In this document: positions 32,874 through 40,575 of the stretch, piece by piece | Layout of the letters: each line of letters starts with the position of its first letter | Numbering within the stretch: the first letter of the stretch is position 1 | NCBI RefSeq assembly: GCF_946479885.1 | Contig: NZ_CAMLHM010000039.1 | Location: 1 to 40,922 of the forward strand | Length of the DNA stretch: 40,922 nucleotides | Direction: 5' to 3' | Source: an uncultured Devosia sp. | GTDB lineage: Bacteria > Pseudomonadota > Alphaproteobacteria > Rhizobiales > Devosiaceae | Program-made: the position numbers and the translations under genes | Notes under the pieces: model-generated | Seen by the model: the letters and a program-made list of their open reading frames with translations, nothing else | Told to the model about the DNA's origin: nothing | Databases searched by the model: none

Positions 32874-34289
32874 TTGGAACATTTCAACGTTATCGTCATC
32901 GGCAGTGGTCCGGCAGGCCGCCGCGCCGCGGTGCAGGCTGCCAAGCTGGGCAAGTCGGTCCTGGTGGTGGAAAACCGGCTGCGCCTGGGTGGCGTATCGG
33001 TGCATACCGGCACCATTCCCTCCAAGACCCTGCGCGAGACGGTGCTCAACCTCTCCGGCTGGCGTGAGCGCGGCTTTTATGGTCTCGCCTATCGCGTCAA
33101 GAAGGACATCGAGGGCAAGGATCTCGGCGCCCGCCTGCGCATGACGCTCAACCACGAGATCGAGGTGCTCGAACACCAGTTCGCCCGCAATGGGGTGCGC
33201 ACCTTCGGCGGCATCGCGCGTTTCCTCGATACCGAGCACATCGCCGTAACGCCGCCCGATGGCGACGAGGTCAAGTTCCGCTTCGACCATGCCGTGATCG
33301 CCGTCGGCACCACGCCCTATCGCCCGGCCAATATCCCGTTCAACGACCATTCGGTGGTCGATAGCGATAGCCTGGTCTCCGAGCCGCGCGTGCCGCGCAG
33401 TCTCACCGTGGTCGGCGCCGGCGTCATCGGCATCGAATATGCCACCATCTTTTCGGCGCTCGATGTCCCGGTCACCATCGTCGAGCCCAAGGACACCATC
33501 CTCGATTTCATCGATCGCGAGATCATCGAGGAGTTCATCCACGACCTGCGCAATCGCGGCGTGACCATCCGCCTGGGCGCCAAGGTGGAAAAGGTCGAGC
33601 TCGACGAGCAGGGCTGGGCCATTTCCATCCTCACCGACGGCCGCCGCCTGCGCAGCGACATGCTGCTCTACGCCGCCGGCCGGTCAGGAGCCACCGCCAA
33701 TCTCGGCCTCGAAAATACCGGTATCGTGCCGGTCGACCGGGGGCGCCTCAAGGTCGATCCGGTGACCTTCCAGACCTCGGTGCGCAATATCTATGCCGCC
33801 GGCGACGTCATCGGCTGGCCCTCGCTCGCCTCGACCTCGATGGAGCAGGGACGCATCGCCGCGCTCCACGCCTGTGGCGCCGCCATGCCGCCAGCGCCCG
33901 AATTTTTCCCCTATGGCATCTATGCCGTGCCCGAAATCTCCACCGTCGGCCTCACCGAGGCGCAGGTGCGCGAGCAGGGCATTCCCTACGAGGCCGGCAT
34001 TGCCCGGTTCCGCGAAACCTCCCGCGGCCACATCATGGGCCTGCAGTCGGGCATGATGAAGATGATCTTCTCGCTCGAGACGCGAAAACTGCTGGGCGTC
34101 CACATTGTAGGCGAGGGCGCCACCGAGCTGATCCATATCGGCCAGGCGGTGCTCAACCTGGGGGGGACGCTCGATTATTTCGTCGAGAACGCCTTCAACT
34201 ATCCCACCCTCGCTGAGGCCTACAAGATCGCCGCGCTCGATGCCTGGAACCGTATGCCTCGCCATACGCCCATGGCCCCCATCGAGTAG
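32874..34289 (+). CDS. sthA: Si-specific NAD(P)(+) transhydrogenase (soluble)
   Basis: A 471-residue soluble FAD enzyme that exchanges reducing equivalents between NADPH and NADH. FAD-binding GSGPAG lies at 10-15 and NAD-binding VGAGVIGIEYA near 180. The redox cysteines of the disulfide-reductase superfamily are absent: the site reads GGVSVHTGTIPSKTLRE. E. coli SthA likewise lacks the second cysteine there, which argues for transhydrogenase rather than lipoamide dehydrogenase. The C-terminal FNYPTLAEAYKIAALDAWNR is a SthA hallmark. The TTG at 32874 has GGAG seven bases upstream and is preferred over GTG at 32823. It is divergent from dapD. Confidence 0.92.
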   Translation: MEHFNVIVIGSGPAGRRAAVQAAKLGKSVLVVENRLRLGGVSVHTGTIPSKTLRETVLNLSGWRERGFYGLAYRVKKDIEGKDLGARLRMTLNHEIEVLEHQFARNGVRTFGGIARFLDTEHIAVTPPDGDEVKFRFDHAVIAVGTTPYRPANIPFNDHSVVDSDSLVSEPRVPRSLTVVGAGVIGIEYATIFSALDVPVTIVEPKDTILDFIDREIIEEFIHDLRNRGVTIRLGAKVEKVELDEQGWAISILTDGRRLRSDMLLYAAGRSGATANLGLENTGIVPVDRGRLKVDPVTFQTSVRNIYAAGDVIGWPSLASTSMEQGRIAALHACGAAMPPAPEFFPYGIYAVPEISTVGLTEAQVREQGIPYEAGIARFRETSRGHIMGLQSGMMKMIFSLETRKLLGVHIVGEGATELIHIGQAVLNLGGTLDYFVENAFNYPTLAEAYKIAALDAWNRMPRHTPMAPIE

Positions 34290-34403
34290 CAACCCTGTTC
34301 CTCTCCCCCGATGGGAAGAACAATGTGTAGCGGCGGCGGCCCGTCAAACCGGCTGGTTTACGTACCTCAGCCGCGATAATCTTGCAGCTGATTTGGAGGT
34401 GCC

Positions 34404-35783
34404 ATGCCGGAACAGTTCGATGCCATCATTATCGGCGCGGGCCAGTCCGGCCCGTTTCTTGCCGCCCGGCTTGCCGAGGCGGGGCGGACGGTGGCGCTGA
34501 TCGAGCGCGAGCATCTGGGCGGCACCTGCGTCAACGATGGCTGCACGCCGACCAAGACCATGGTCGCCAGTGCGCGGGCGGCCTGGAATGCCCGCCACGC
34601 CGCCCAATTCGGCGTCGTCGTCAAAGGCCCGGTGACGGTCGACATGGCCGCCGTCAAGGCGCGCAAGGACAAGGTGGTGGCCGCCTCGGTCAATGGGCTC
34701 ACCGACTGGCTGGGCGGTCTCAGGACGCTCAAATATTTCAAGGGCGAGGGCAGCTTCGTCTCCCCCACCGAGGTCAAGGTCGGCAAGCGCGTGCTGACGG
34801 CGCCGCAGATCTTCATCAATACCGGCGCCACCGCCAGCGTGCCCGATTGGCCGGGCATCAAGAGCGTGCCGCACCTCACCAACACCTCGATGATGAGCCT
34901 TGATACCCTGCCGGGTCACCTGATCATCGTCGGCGCCAGCTATATCGGGCTCGAATTTGCCCAGATGTACGCGCGCTTCGGCTCCAAGGTCACCGTGATC
35001 GAGCGCGGTCCGCGCCCCGCCTCGCGTGAGGACGCTGACATTTCCACTGCTATCAAGGACATTCTCGAGGCCGAGGGCGTCACCTTCATGTTCGATACCA
35101 CGGTTGAGGCCGTGGCCAAGGCAGGGCATGGCGTGCTGCTGTCGCTCAAATGCGGCGAGCGGCTGGCCTCGATCGAGGGCACCCATCTCCTGGTGGCGCT
35201 AGGCCGTCGACCCAATACATCTGCGCTGAACCTGGCTGCCGCCGGTCTTGAAACCGATGAACGCGGCTTCATTTCCGTCGACGACAACCTGCGCACCAAG
35301 GTTCCCGGCATCTGGGCCATGGGCGACGTCAATGGTCGCGGCGCCTTCACCCACACGTCCTACAATGATTTCGAGATTGTCGCCGACAATGTCATCGGGG
35401 GTGGCCGGCGCTCGCTGGCCGGCCGTATCCCAGTCTATGGCCTGTTCATCGATCCGCCGCTCGGCCGTATCGGCATGAGCGAGACCGAGGTCCGCAAATC
35501 GGGTCGCAAGGCGCTTATCGGCACCATGCCCATGGCGCGCGTCGGCCGGGCCAAGGAGCGCGGCGAAACGCAGGGGCTGATGAAGGTGCTGGTCGATGCC
35601 AAGAGCAAGCAGATCCTGGGCGCCGCGATCCTGGGCATTGGCGGCGACGAAGTCGTGCAGTCGCTGCTGCAACTGATGGCGGCGGGCACGCCCTACACGT
35701 CCATGATGCACACCATGCACATCCACCCCACGGTCACCGAACTCATCCCGACGCTGCTGGCGGATTTGAAGCCGCTGGTTTGA
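34404..35783 (+). CDS. FAD-dependent pyridine nucleotide-disulfide oxidoreductase (mercuric-reductase/RclA-like)
   Basis: A 459-residue flavoprotein with FAD motif GAGQSG (11-16), the redox-active disulfide C42 and C47 in GGTCVNDGCTPTK, the NAD(P) motif VGASYIGLEFAQM, and a second FAD segment GIWAMGDVNGRGAFTHTS. The C-terminal interface has HPTVTE, with His and Glu at catalytic positions. It lacks the N-terminal metal-binding domain and C-terminal cysteine pair of true mercuric reductases. Substrate unknown; RclA-type stress reductases share this layout. GGAGG lies four bases before the ATG. It follows sthA by 114 bases on the same strand, so the two flavoproteins may be co-expressed. Confidence 0.88.
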   Translation: MPEQFDAIIIGAGQSGPFLAARLAEAGRTVALIEREHLGGTCVNDGCTPTKTMVASARAAWNARHAAQFGVVVKGPVTVDMAAVKARKDKVVAASVNGLTDWLGGLRTLKYFKGEGSFVSPTEVKVGKRVLTAPQIFINTGATASVPDWPGIKSVPHLTNTSMMSLDTLPGHLIIVGASYIGLEFAQMYARFGSKVTVIERGPRPASREDADISTAIKDILEAEGVTFMFDTTVEAVAKAGHGVLLSLKCGERLASIEGTHLLVALGRRPNTSALNLAAAGLETDERGFISVDDNLRTKVPGIWAMGDVNGRGAFTHTSYNDFEIVADNVIGGGRRSLAGRIPVYGLFIDPPLGRIGMSETEVRKSGRKALIGTMPMARVGRAKERGETQGLMKVLVDAKSKQILGAAILGIGGDEVVQSLLQLMAAGTPYTSMMHTMHIHPTVTELIPTLLADLKPLV

Positions 35784-35850
35784 AGGGAAGGGGGATGCCT
35801 CCGTCGCAATATCACGGGCGTCGACTAAGGTTCTGAGTTTGCTCGACCAA

Positions 35851-35977
35851 CCCCCACCCTCACTCCCTCCCCACAAGGGGGAGGGAAGCCGTCTGGCGGT
35901 TGGGGGATCGCCGAGTAATACTCAGAATACGGTCATGCGCCTCCCTCCCCCTTGTGGGGAGGGAATGAGGGTGGGGG
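35851..35977. repeat. REP-doublet-like intergenic repeat, copy 3
   Basis: This is the most complete copy. The 35-base left arm (35851-35885, CCCCCACCCTCACTCCCTCC onward) and 35-base right arm (35943-35977) are inverted with a single mismatch, and the spacer is 57 bases. Each arm is itself a short hairpin (CCCTCCCC-ACAA-GGGGGAGGG type). It lies between the convergent flavoprotein and GGDEF genes and could serve as a bidirectional transcription stop. Confidence 0.88.
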
Positions 35978-35995
35978 TGAGTCACAGTGAACCGC

Positions 35996-37717
35996 TCACA
36001 AATCCCGAAATGCCACGGCCACGCCGCGGCCGCGGCCTTTGGCGGCGTAGCAGGCGGCGTCGGCTTCGCCCATGAAGCCGAGCGGGGAGGCGGGCTGGTT
36101 GGTGACCATGGTCAGCCCGATGCTGGCGCCGATATGGTAGGTGCGTCCGGCCCAGCCGAAGGCCAGGGCGCCGATGGCCCGCACGATCTTGTCAGCGATA
36201 CGCTGGCCGCTCTCGAGCGGGCAATCGGTGAGCAGCACGGCGAATTCGTCGCCGCCGATCCGGGCTGCCACGTCATGGCTGCGGCATGAGCCTCTGATCG
36301 TCTGCGCCACCTGTTTGAGCAGGGCGTCGCCGGCGGCGTGGCCGGCATTGTCGTTGACCGGCTTGAAGCGGTCGAGATCGACATAGAGCAGGCAATGGCG
36401 CCGGCTGCCGTCCCGCGCCGTGATGATCGCACTATTGAGCAACCGCTCGAAGGCGGCACGATTGGGCAGGCCCGTCAGATCGTCATGGGTAGCCGAATGG
36501 GCCAGCTCGCGCTGCATGGTCCGGCTCTGCGTCACGTCCTGGAACACCAGCACGGCGCCGCCGAGTGTGCCGGCCGGCGTATGCACGGGCGCTGCCGTGC
36601 AGCGGATGTCGCGTTCGGTGCCGTCGCGGCTGACCAGCACCATGTCATCGTCCAGATGCGCCGTTTCGTCCGTCGCCAGGCAGATCGCCACCGGGCATTC
36701 CTGCATGTCGCCCGTCACCCCGTCGCGCAGGGTGAAGATGGCACGCACGTCCTGGCCCAAGGCCTCTGCCGAGCTATAGCCGGTCAACTGCTCGGCCGCC
36801 GGGTTCATCAGCACGACACGGCCACGCTCGTCGGCCGAGATCATGCCATCGGCAATGGCGTCGAGGGTAACGCGCAGGCGTTCCTTCTCGGCGGCCAGTT
36901 CGAATTCGATGGTCTTGAGGCCCGTAATGTCGGTATCGGTGCCGAGGGCGCGCGTGGGGTTGCCCTCCTCGTCCCACTCCACCGGCTTGCCCCGGCTGAG
37001 GATCCAGACATAGCTGCCGTCGCGCTTGCGCTCGCGATATTCGAGTGCGTCGAAATCCTCGTCGCCCCGCTCCTGGCGATTGAGGTTCGCCCGGACGCGC
37101 TCGATATCGTCGGGGTGAATGCGGCTGAGCCACTGGGCATGATGGTCCGCCGGCACCGCCTCGTCAGGCGGGATGCCGCGCATGACGCGCCACATGCGCG
37201 AATAAAACATCGTATCGCCGTGAACGTCGTGGTCCCACACGCCCTGGCGCGCGCTTTCGAGCGCGAAATTCCATCGGTTCTCGGAGTAGACCAGGGCTTC
37301 CTCGGCCTTTTTCTGCCGCTCGATGCTGGTGAGCTGGGTGATCAGATAGGCAGGCGCGCCGCTGTCCGAGCGCAGCAGCGACGCCGCCACCATGACCCAG
37401 AGCGGCGTGCCGTCGGCATGGCGAAAGCGGTGTTCGCCTCGATACTCGCTGGCCTCGCCCCGCATCAGCAGCGTCAGCCGCTGCCGGGCCGCCGCGCTGT
37501 CGTCCGGATGGATCAGGGAGAACAGGTCGCTATCGCCGCCGTCGATGCCCCGGCCCAGCAAGGCCGCGAAGGCGGCATTGGCATAGACCATGCGACCGTC
37601 CATTTGGGACACCACCATCCCGACCGCCGCATTCTCGACGATCTTGGCCAGCATCGAGCCCAGTGGCTCGAAGCGGGGTATCGTGGGCGCAGCAGGTTTG
37701 GTCGTGTGGGTGGGCAT
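35996..37717 (-). CDS. PAS-PAS-PAS-GGDEF diguanylate cyclase
   Basis: A 573-residue signalling protein that should synthesise cyclic di-GMP. Three PAS-type sensor domains are seen at about 22-135 (NAAVGMVVSQMDGRMVYANAAF), 145-262 (ending VWILSRGKPVEWDEEGNP then DTDITGLK) and 275-395 (IADGMISADERGRVVLMNPAAEQLTGYS). The GGDEF domain spans about 405-570, with intact GGDEF at 488-492 and the product-inhibition I-site RSHD at 479-482. No transmembrane helix or EAL domain is present, so it is a cytoplasmic sensor. Ligand or haem binding cannot be judged. It is probably a single-gene unit. c-di-GMP may link it to pilus control, but this is only conjecture. Confidence 0.93.
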   Translation of the reverse strand: MPTHTTKPAAPTIPRFEPLGSMLAKIVENAAVGMVVSQMDGRMVYANAAFAALLGRGIDGGDSDLFSLIHPDDSAAARQRLTLLMRGEASEYRGEHRFRHADGTPLWVMVAASLLRSDSGAPAYLITQLTSIERQKKAEEALVYSENRWNFALESARQGVWDHDVHGDTMFYSRMWRVMRGIPPDEAVPADHHAQWLSRIHPDDIERVRANLNRQERGDEDFDALEYRERKRDGSYVWILSRGKPVEWDEEGNPTRALGTDTDITGLKTIEFELAAEKERLRVTLDAIADGMISADERGRVVLMNPAAEQLTGYSSAEALGQDVRAIFTLRDGVTGDMQECPVAICLATDETAHLDDDMVLVSRDGTERDIRCTAAPVHTPAGTLGGAVLVFQDVTQSRTMQRELAHSATHDDLTGLPNRAAFERLLNSAIITARDGSRRHCLLYVDLDRFKPVNDNAGHAAGDALLKQVAQTIRGSCRSHDVAARIGGDEFAVLLTDCPLESGQRIADKIVRAIGALAFGWAGRTYHIGASIGLTMVTNQPASPLGFMGEADAACYAAKGRGRGVAVAFRDL

Positions 37718-37763
37718 CTGCCCAGTGTGCGCGACACTCCCTTAATAACTGGCTTAAGAGCGC

Positions 37764-38597
37764 CTAAACGTCTCGCGAGGTGATGAAGTCTCGTTCGGTG
37801 GCCAGGCCATGCCATTCCCCCGGAACCTCGCTGTCGAAGATCAGCGTATAGGGCCCCTTATAGCCGGCCTCTTCGGCCAGGGTAATGCAGGCGCCGTAAT
37901 CGGCTTCGTCGAGGTCGCCATCGATGAAGCTGGCCTTGGCATGGCAGAGTTCTGCCCGGCTGAAGATCGACTTGAGATCGGCATATTTGCTGGCGCCGCC
38001 CCAATTGCCGAAATCACCCAGGAGGCCAATGCGGTCCTCGAGCTTGTCGAGCAGGTAATGCACATGCGCCGGCTCGCTCAGCAGGTCGAACCAGTTCTCG
38101 GTGACGAGGCGAACCGGCGAGCCGGCATTGTCGTCGGCCAGCGCATTGAGCGCCTTGACCGAGCGGTCAAGGGCGTCGCGGGTCGGCTTCTGCTTGCCGG
38201 CGATGATCCGGGCATTCTCGGCGCCCAGTTCATTGGCGATCTCGATCCAGCCGGCAATCCAGGCCTGGTCGCGTGCGCCATGCTCGGGGTGGCTGATATC
38301 GCCGGCATCGATCAGCAGCGTCTGCAGGCGCACATTGGACACCTTGAGCTGGTCGCGCAGCTCGCCCAGGTAGATCGGATCGCGGCTGCGCAGGTGGAAC
38401 GAAACGATCTCGAGGCGGTGGTAGCCGTGATTGGCCAGCACGGAGGGCAGGCCCAGCAGGGATTCGTCGCCCTCGCCATAGGTGTCCGTTTCCGGGCCGA
38501 CTTCCGACGTCGTCAGGTCATGCGGATAGACCGTGCCGAGCAGCCTGTGCAGCGACCAGGTGGAAACGGCAATGCGGTCGGCGCTGATTTGGGCCAT
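37764..38597 (-). CDS. Sugar phosphate isomerase/epimerase-family TIM barrel
   Basis: A 277-residue protein of the AP-endonuclease-2/xylose-isomerase-like TIM-barrel family. Barrel motifs include IAVSTWSLHRLLG, HRLEIVSFHLRS, VRLQTLLIDAGDIS, VRLVTENWFDLLS (metal-type Glu), IGLLGDFGNWGG (Asp) and CHAKASFIDGD (His), the pattern that binds a divalent metal. The substrate is unknown. The ATG at 38597 has AGGAGAG six bases upstream; the frame to 38630 is not supported. It is downstream of the amidohydrolase on the same strand but separated by 222 bases with a strong hairpin, so it probably has its own promoter. Confidence 0.87.
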   Translation of the reverse strand: MAQISADRIAVSTWSLHRLLGTVYPHDLTTSEVGPETDTYGEGDESLLGLPSVLANHGYHRLEIVSFHLRSRDPIYLGELRDQLKVSNVRLQTLLIDAGDISHPEHGARDQAWIAGWIEIANELGAENARIIAGKQKPTRDALDRSVKALNALADDNAGSPVRLVTENWFDLLSEPAHVHYLLDKLEDRIGLLGDFGNWGGASKYADLKSIFSRAELCHAKASFIDGDLDEADYGACITLAEEAGYKGPYTLIFDSEVPGEWHGLATERDFITSRDV

Positions 38598-38768
38598 GGC
38601 GGGCTCTCCTGTTTTGACGGAGAGTTTCACGCGGTGGCAACAGTTTCAAGGCTGGCAGCGATCGCTCACATACAAGATAAATTGTTACTGGTGAATGATC
38701 CCTGCCGCGGTCCTCAACTTATTCCCCCTTATCCGGCTTGTCCGCCTCCTCGGTGTCGACGCTTCCCG

Positions 38769-38808
38769 CACCCCGCCTTCCGCTGGCAGTGTAGCGGAAG
38801 GCGGGGTG
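38769..38808. promoter_or_regulatory. Long perfect stem-loop downstream of the amidohydrolase
   Basis: CACCCCGCCTTCCGCT (38769-38784) and AGCGGAAGGCGGGGTG (38793-38808) form a perfect 16-base stem with an eight-base loop, extendable with one GU pair. It lies 11 bases past the amidohydrolase stop on the minus strand. No T tract follows on either strand. It may be a transcript 3'-end stabiliser or factor-independent stop without U tail. It is unrelated in sequence to the REP-like family. Confidence 0.7.
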
Positions 38809-38819
38809 TGGGGGACAAG

Positions 38820-39647
38820 TCAGACCTTGTAGATGCGCTCCGCATTGCGGTGCAGCAGCTTGGCCTGTTCGTCTTCACTCGCGCCGCGGATGATTTCTCG
38901 GGTGGCATTGACCCAGTCGGTGAGCGTGCCGCCGGTAATGGTGGCGACGGGGTGGTCCGAGCCCCAGACGACGCGGTCCCAGCCGAAGGTTTCGATCATG
39001 TGCTCGACATAGGGACGCAGGGTTTCGGTGGTCCAGCCGGGATCGCAGTGGTTTACCAGGCCGGAAATCTTGCCGATCACATTGGGGTTGCGGGCGATCT
39101 CGGTAATGGAGGCGCGCCAGGGATCGAGCCCTGTGTCATTGGGCAGCGGATTGCCGCAATGGTCGAGGATGAAGGTGACATCGGGTGCCTTCTGCGCGAG
39201 GTCGACGCCCAGATGCAGCTGATCGTCGCGCAGGCAGAGATCGAACGACAGGTCATAATCCGGCAGGTGGCGGATATTCTCGACAAACAGGTCCGACTGG
39301 CTGAGATCGTCGGGCAATTCGTGCAGGATGCGGCGCACGCCCTTGACATGGGCATGCTCGGCAAGCTGCTCGATCTGGTCGACGAAATTCATGTGTTCCG
39401 GCCGGCAGGCGGCGATGCAGCCGGCAATGCGGGGCAGGCTGAGCACGAATTCGGTCTCGCCCATGATGTCGGCCTCGGCGACATCGACCTCCATATGCAG
39501 CACCGATTCAATGCCCAGCGGCACCGCTTCGGCGAAATAGTCCTCGTGCGTCCAGGGCCGGTAGTTGAGCTTCGGCTTGGTGGCGAGCCACGGGTAGCTG
39601 AAGCGATCGGGGTAGATCAGGTGCAGATGGGTATCGAGAATGCGCAC
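38820..39647 (-). CDS. Amidohydrolase-family (COG3618-type) hydrolase, possible sugar lactonase
   Basis: A 275-residue metal-dependent hydrolase of the amidohydrolase-2 family. The N-terminal DTHLHL places His7 and His9 as metal ligands. Later blocks are TFILDHCGNPLP (His), VIGKISGLVNH, and the conserved DRVVWGSDHPVATI with the catalytic Asp. Members of this group hydrolyse sugar lactones such as L-fucono- or L-rhamnono-lactone, so a role in carbohydrate catabolism is plausible given the neighbours. The GTG at 39647 has AAGGAG six bases upstream, and the IclR stop codon lies within that spacer. The two are therefore an operon. Confidence 0.88.
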   Translation of the reverse strand: MRILDTHLHLIYPDRFSYPWLATKPKLNYRPWTHEDYFAEAVPLGIESVLHMEVDVAEADIMGETEFVLSLPRIAGCIAACRPEHMNFVDQIEQLAEHAHVKGVRRILHELPDDLSQSDLFVENIRHLPDYDLSFDLCLRDDQLHLGVDLAQKAPDVTFILDHCGNPLPNDTGLDPWRASITEIARNPNVIGKISGLVNHCDPGWTTETLRPYVEHMIETFGWDRVVWGSDHPVATITGGTLTDWVNATREIIRGASEDEQAKLLHRNAERIYKV

Positions 39648-39650
39648 GAA

Positions 39651-40409
39651 TTACTCCTTGGTCCGCCGTGACAGCTCCTGGCCAGCGGCCTGCAGCAGTT
39701 CGAGCGCCTGCTGCATATTGGGCGCGTCATACTTGTCCAGCCGCTGCGTATAGGGGCAGGTGATCGCCGCCAATACGCTGCCCATGGGCCCGAAAATGGG
39801 CACCGACAGGTTGAAGACGCCGGCAGTTTGCGCGCTCGGCATGCTTTCATAGCCCTGCGCGGCAATGCCGGCCAGCCGTGTTTCGAGGCCGCTGGGCATC
39901 TTTTCGGACCGCCCCAGATCCTCCCCCTCGAGCATCATGGCGCGCTCCTCGGGTGTGGCAAAGGCCAGGAAAACATGGCCCGAGCCGGTATTGACCGGGC
40001 GGATGCGCGAGCCGACGCGGATCGAGACGTTCCAGTAGCCCGGGCCGTCGAACTGCGCCACCACGACCAGCGCATTGCGATCCTGCACCACCAGGTGGAC
40101 GGCCTGTTCGGCCCGCAGCGAAAAATTGCGCAGCACCGGTGTCGCCTGGCTGATCAGGCGGTGCATGGGCGGTCGCGCATGGGCCAGTTCGAACAGTTTC
40201 AGCGTGATTTCGTAGCGGTCTTCCGGCGTGCGGCGGACAAAGTCGCGGCGCACCAGCCGGTCGAGCATGCGATAGATTTCATTGGGCGAGCGATCGAGCG
40301 CCTTGGCGATTTCCGCCTGGCTCAGCCCGTCATCCGTGCGCGCCAGCAACTCGAGTATGTCGAGCCCCTTGTCCAGCGCCGGCGCCCGATAGCGGTCACT
40401 ATCATCCAT
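39651..40409 (-). CDS. IclR family transcriptional regulator
   Basis: A 252-residue regulator. The N-terminal winged helix (about 10-75) has ALDKGLDILELLARTDDGLSQAEIAKALDRSPNEIYRMLDRLVRRDFV in sequence, and an effector-binding IclR domain (about 85-245) follows, including GSGHVFLAFATPEER. IclR regulators commonly control adjacent sugar or aromatic catabolic genes in response to a small carboxylate or sugar ligand. The start is ATG at 40409. It is co-directional with the amidohydrolase (three bases between) and divergent from the sugar ABC ATPase, across 166 bases that carry several palindromes. Confidence 0.93.
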   Translation of the reverse strand: MDDSDRYRAPALDKGLDILELLARTDDGLSQAEIAKALDRSPNEIYRMLDRLVRRDFVRRTPEDRYEITLKLFELAHARPPMHRLISQATPVLRNFSLRAEQAVHLVVQDRNALVVVAQFDGPGYWNVSIRVGSRIRPVNTGSGHVFLAFATPEERAMMLEGEDLGRSEKMPSGLETRLAGIAAQGYESMPSAQTAGVFNLSVPIFGPMGSVLAAITCPYTQRLDKYDAPNMQQALELLQAAGQELSRRTKE

Positions 40410-40435
40410 CTCGATCCGCAGCCCCCCATTGCGCT

Positions 40436-40462
40436 AAACTGTCAGCGAACTGCTGACGGTTT
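40436..40462. promoter_or_regulatory. IclR-region operator, 27-base palindrome
   Basis: An inverted repeat with 11-base arms (AAACTGTCAGC at 40436-40446, GCTGACGGTTT at 40452-40462) has ten of 11 matching pairs around a five-base centre, 27 bases upstream of the iclR start. It is the strongest dyad of the intergenic region and a good candidate for the IclR autoregulatory site. Confidence 0.65.
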
Positions 40463-40480
40463 CGCAGCACATCCATAACG

Positions 40481-40498
40481 GCTAACTGACATGTTAGC
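40481..40498. promoter_or_regulatory. Second inverted repeat in the iclR/ABC intergenic region
   Basis: GCTAAC (40481-40486) and GTTAGC (40493-40498) form a perfect six-base dyad with a six-base spacer. It differs in sequence from the 27-base palindrome and the TTCAT/ATGAA dyad, so more than one regulator may bind here. Confidence 0.5.
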
Positions 40499-40512
40499 TC
40501 TTGCAACGCTCT

Positions 40513-40524
40513 TTCATTTATGAA
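40513..40524. promoter_or_regulatory. TTCAT-TT-ATGAA dyad upstream of the ABC gene
   Basis: TTCAT (40513-40517) and ATGAA (40520-40524) form a perfect five-base dyad with a two-base centre, 51 bases upstream of the ABC ATPase start. It is in the AT-richer part of the gap, close to where that gene's promoter should be. Confidence 0.4.
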
Positions 40525-40575
40525 TAGATTGTTTGTATGCGCATCGCAAGAATGCGCGGGAGGATATCTAAACCA

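Noticed and set aside
37742..37757. CtrA-like full site upstream of the GGDEF gene
   Set aside because: The two TTAA words are separated by eight bases, not seven, so it does not meet the canonical TTAA-N7-TTAA pattern.
36338..37783. A 481-residue plus-strand open frame opposite the GGDEF gene
   Set aside because: It is a shadow of the PAS-GGDEF coding sequence with no motif or start signal.
37809..39671. A 620-residue plus-strand open frame across the isomerase and amidohydrolase
   Set aside because: It is antisense to two genes with conserved metal-ligand motifs and ribosome binding sites, and has no domain of its own.
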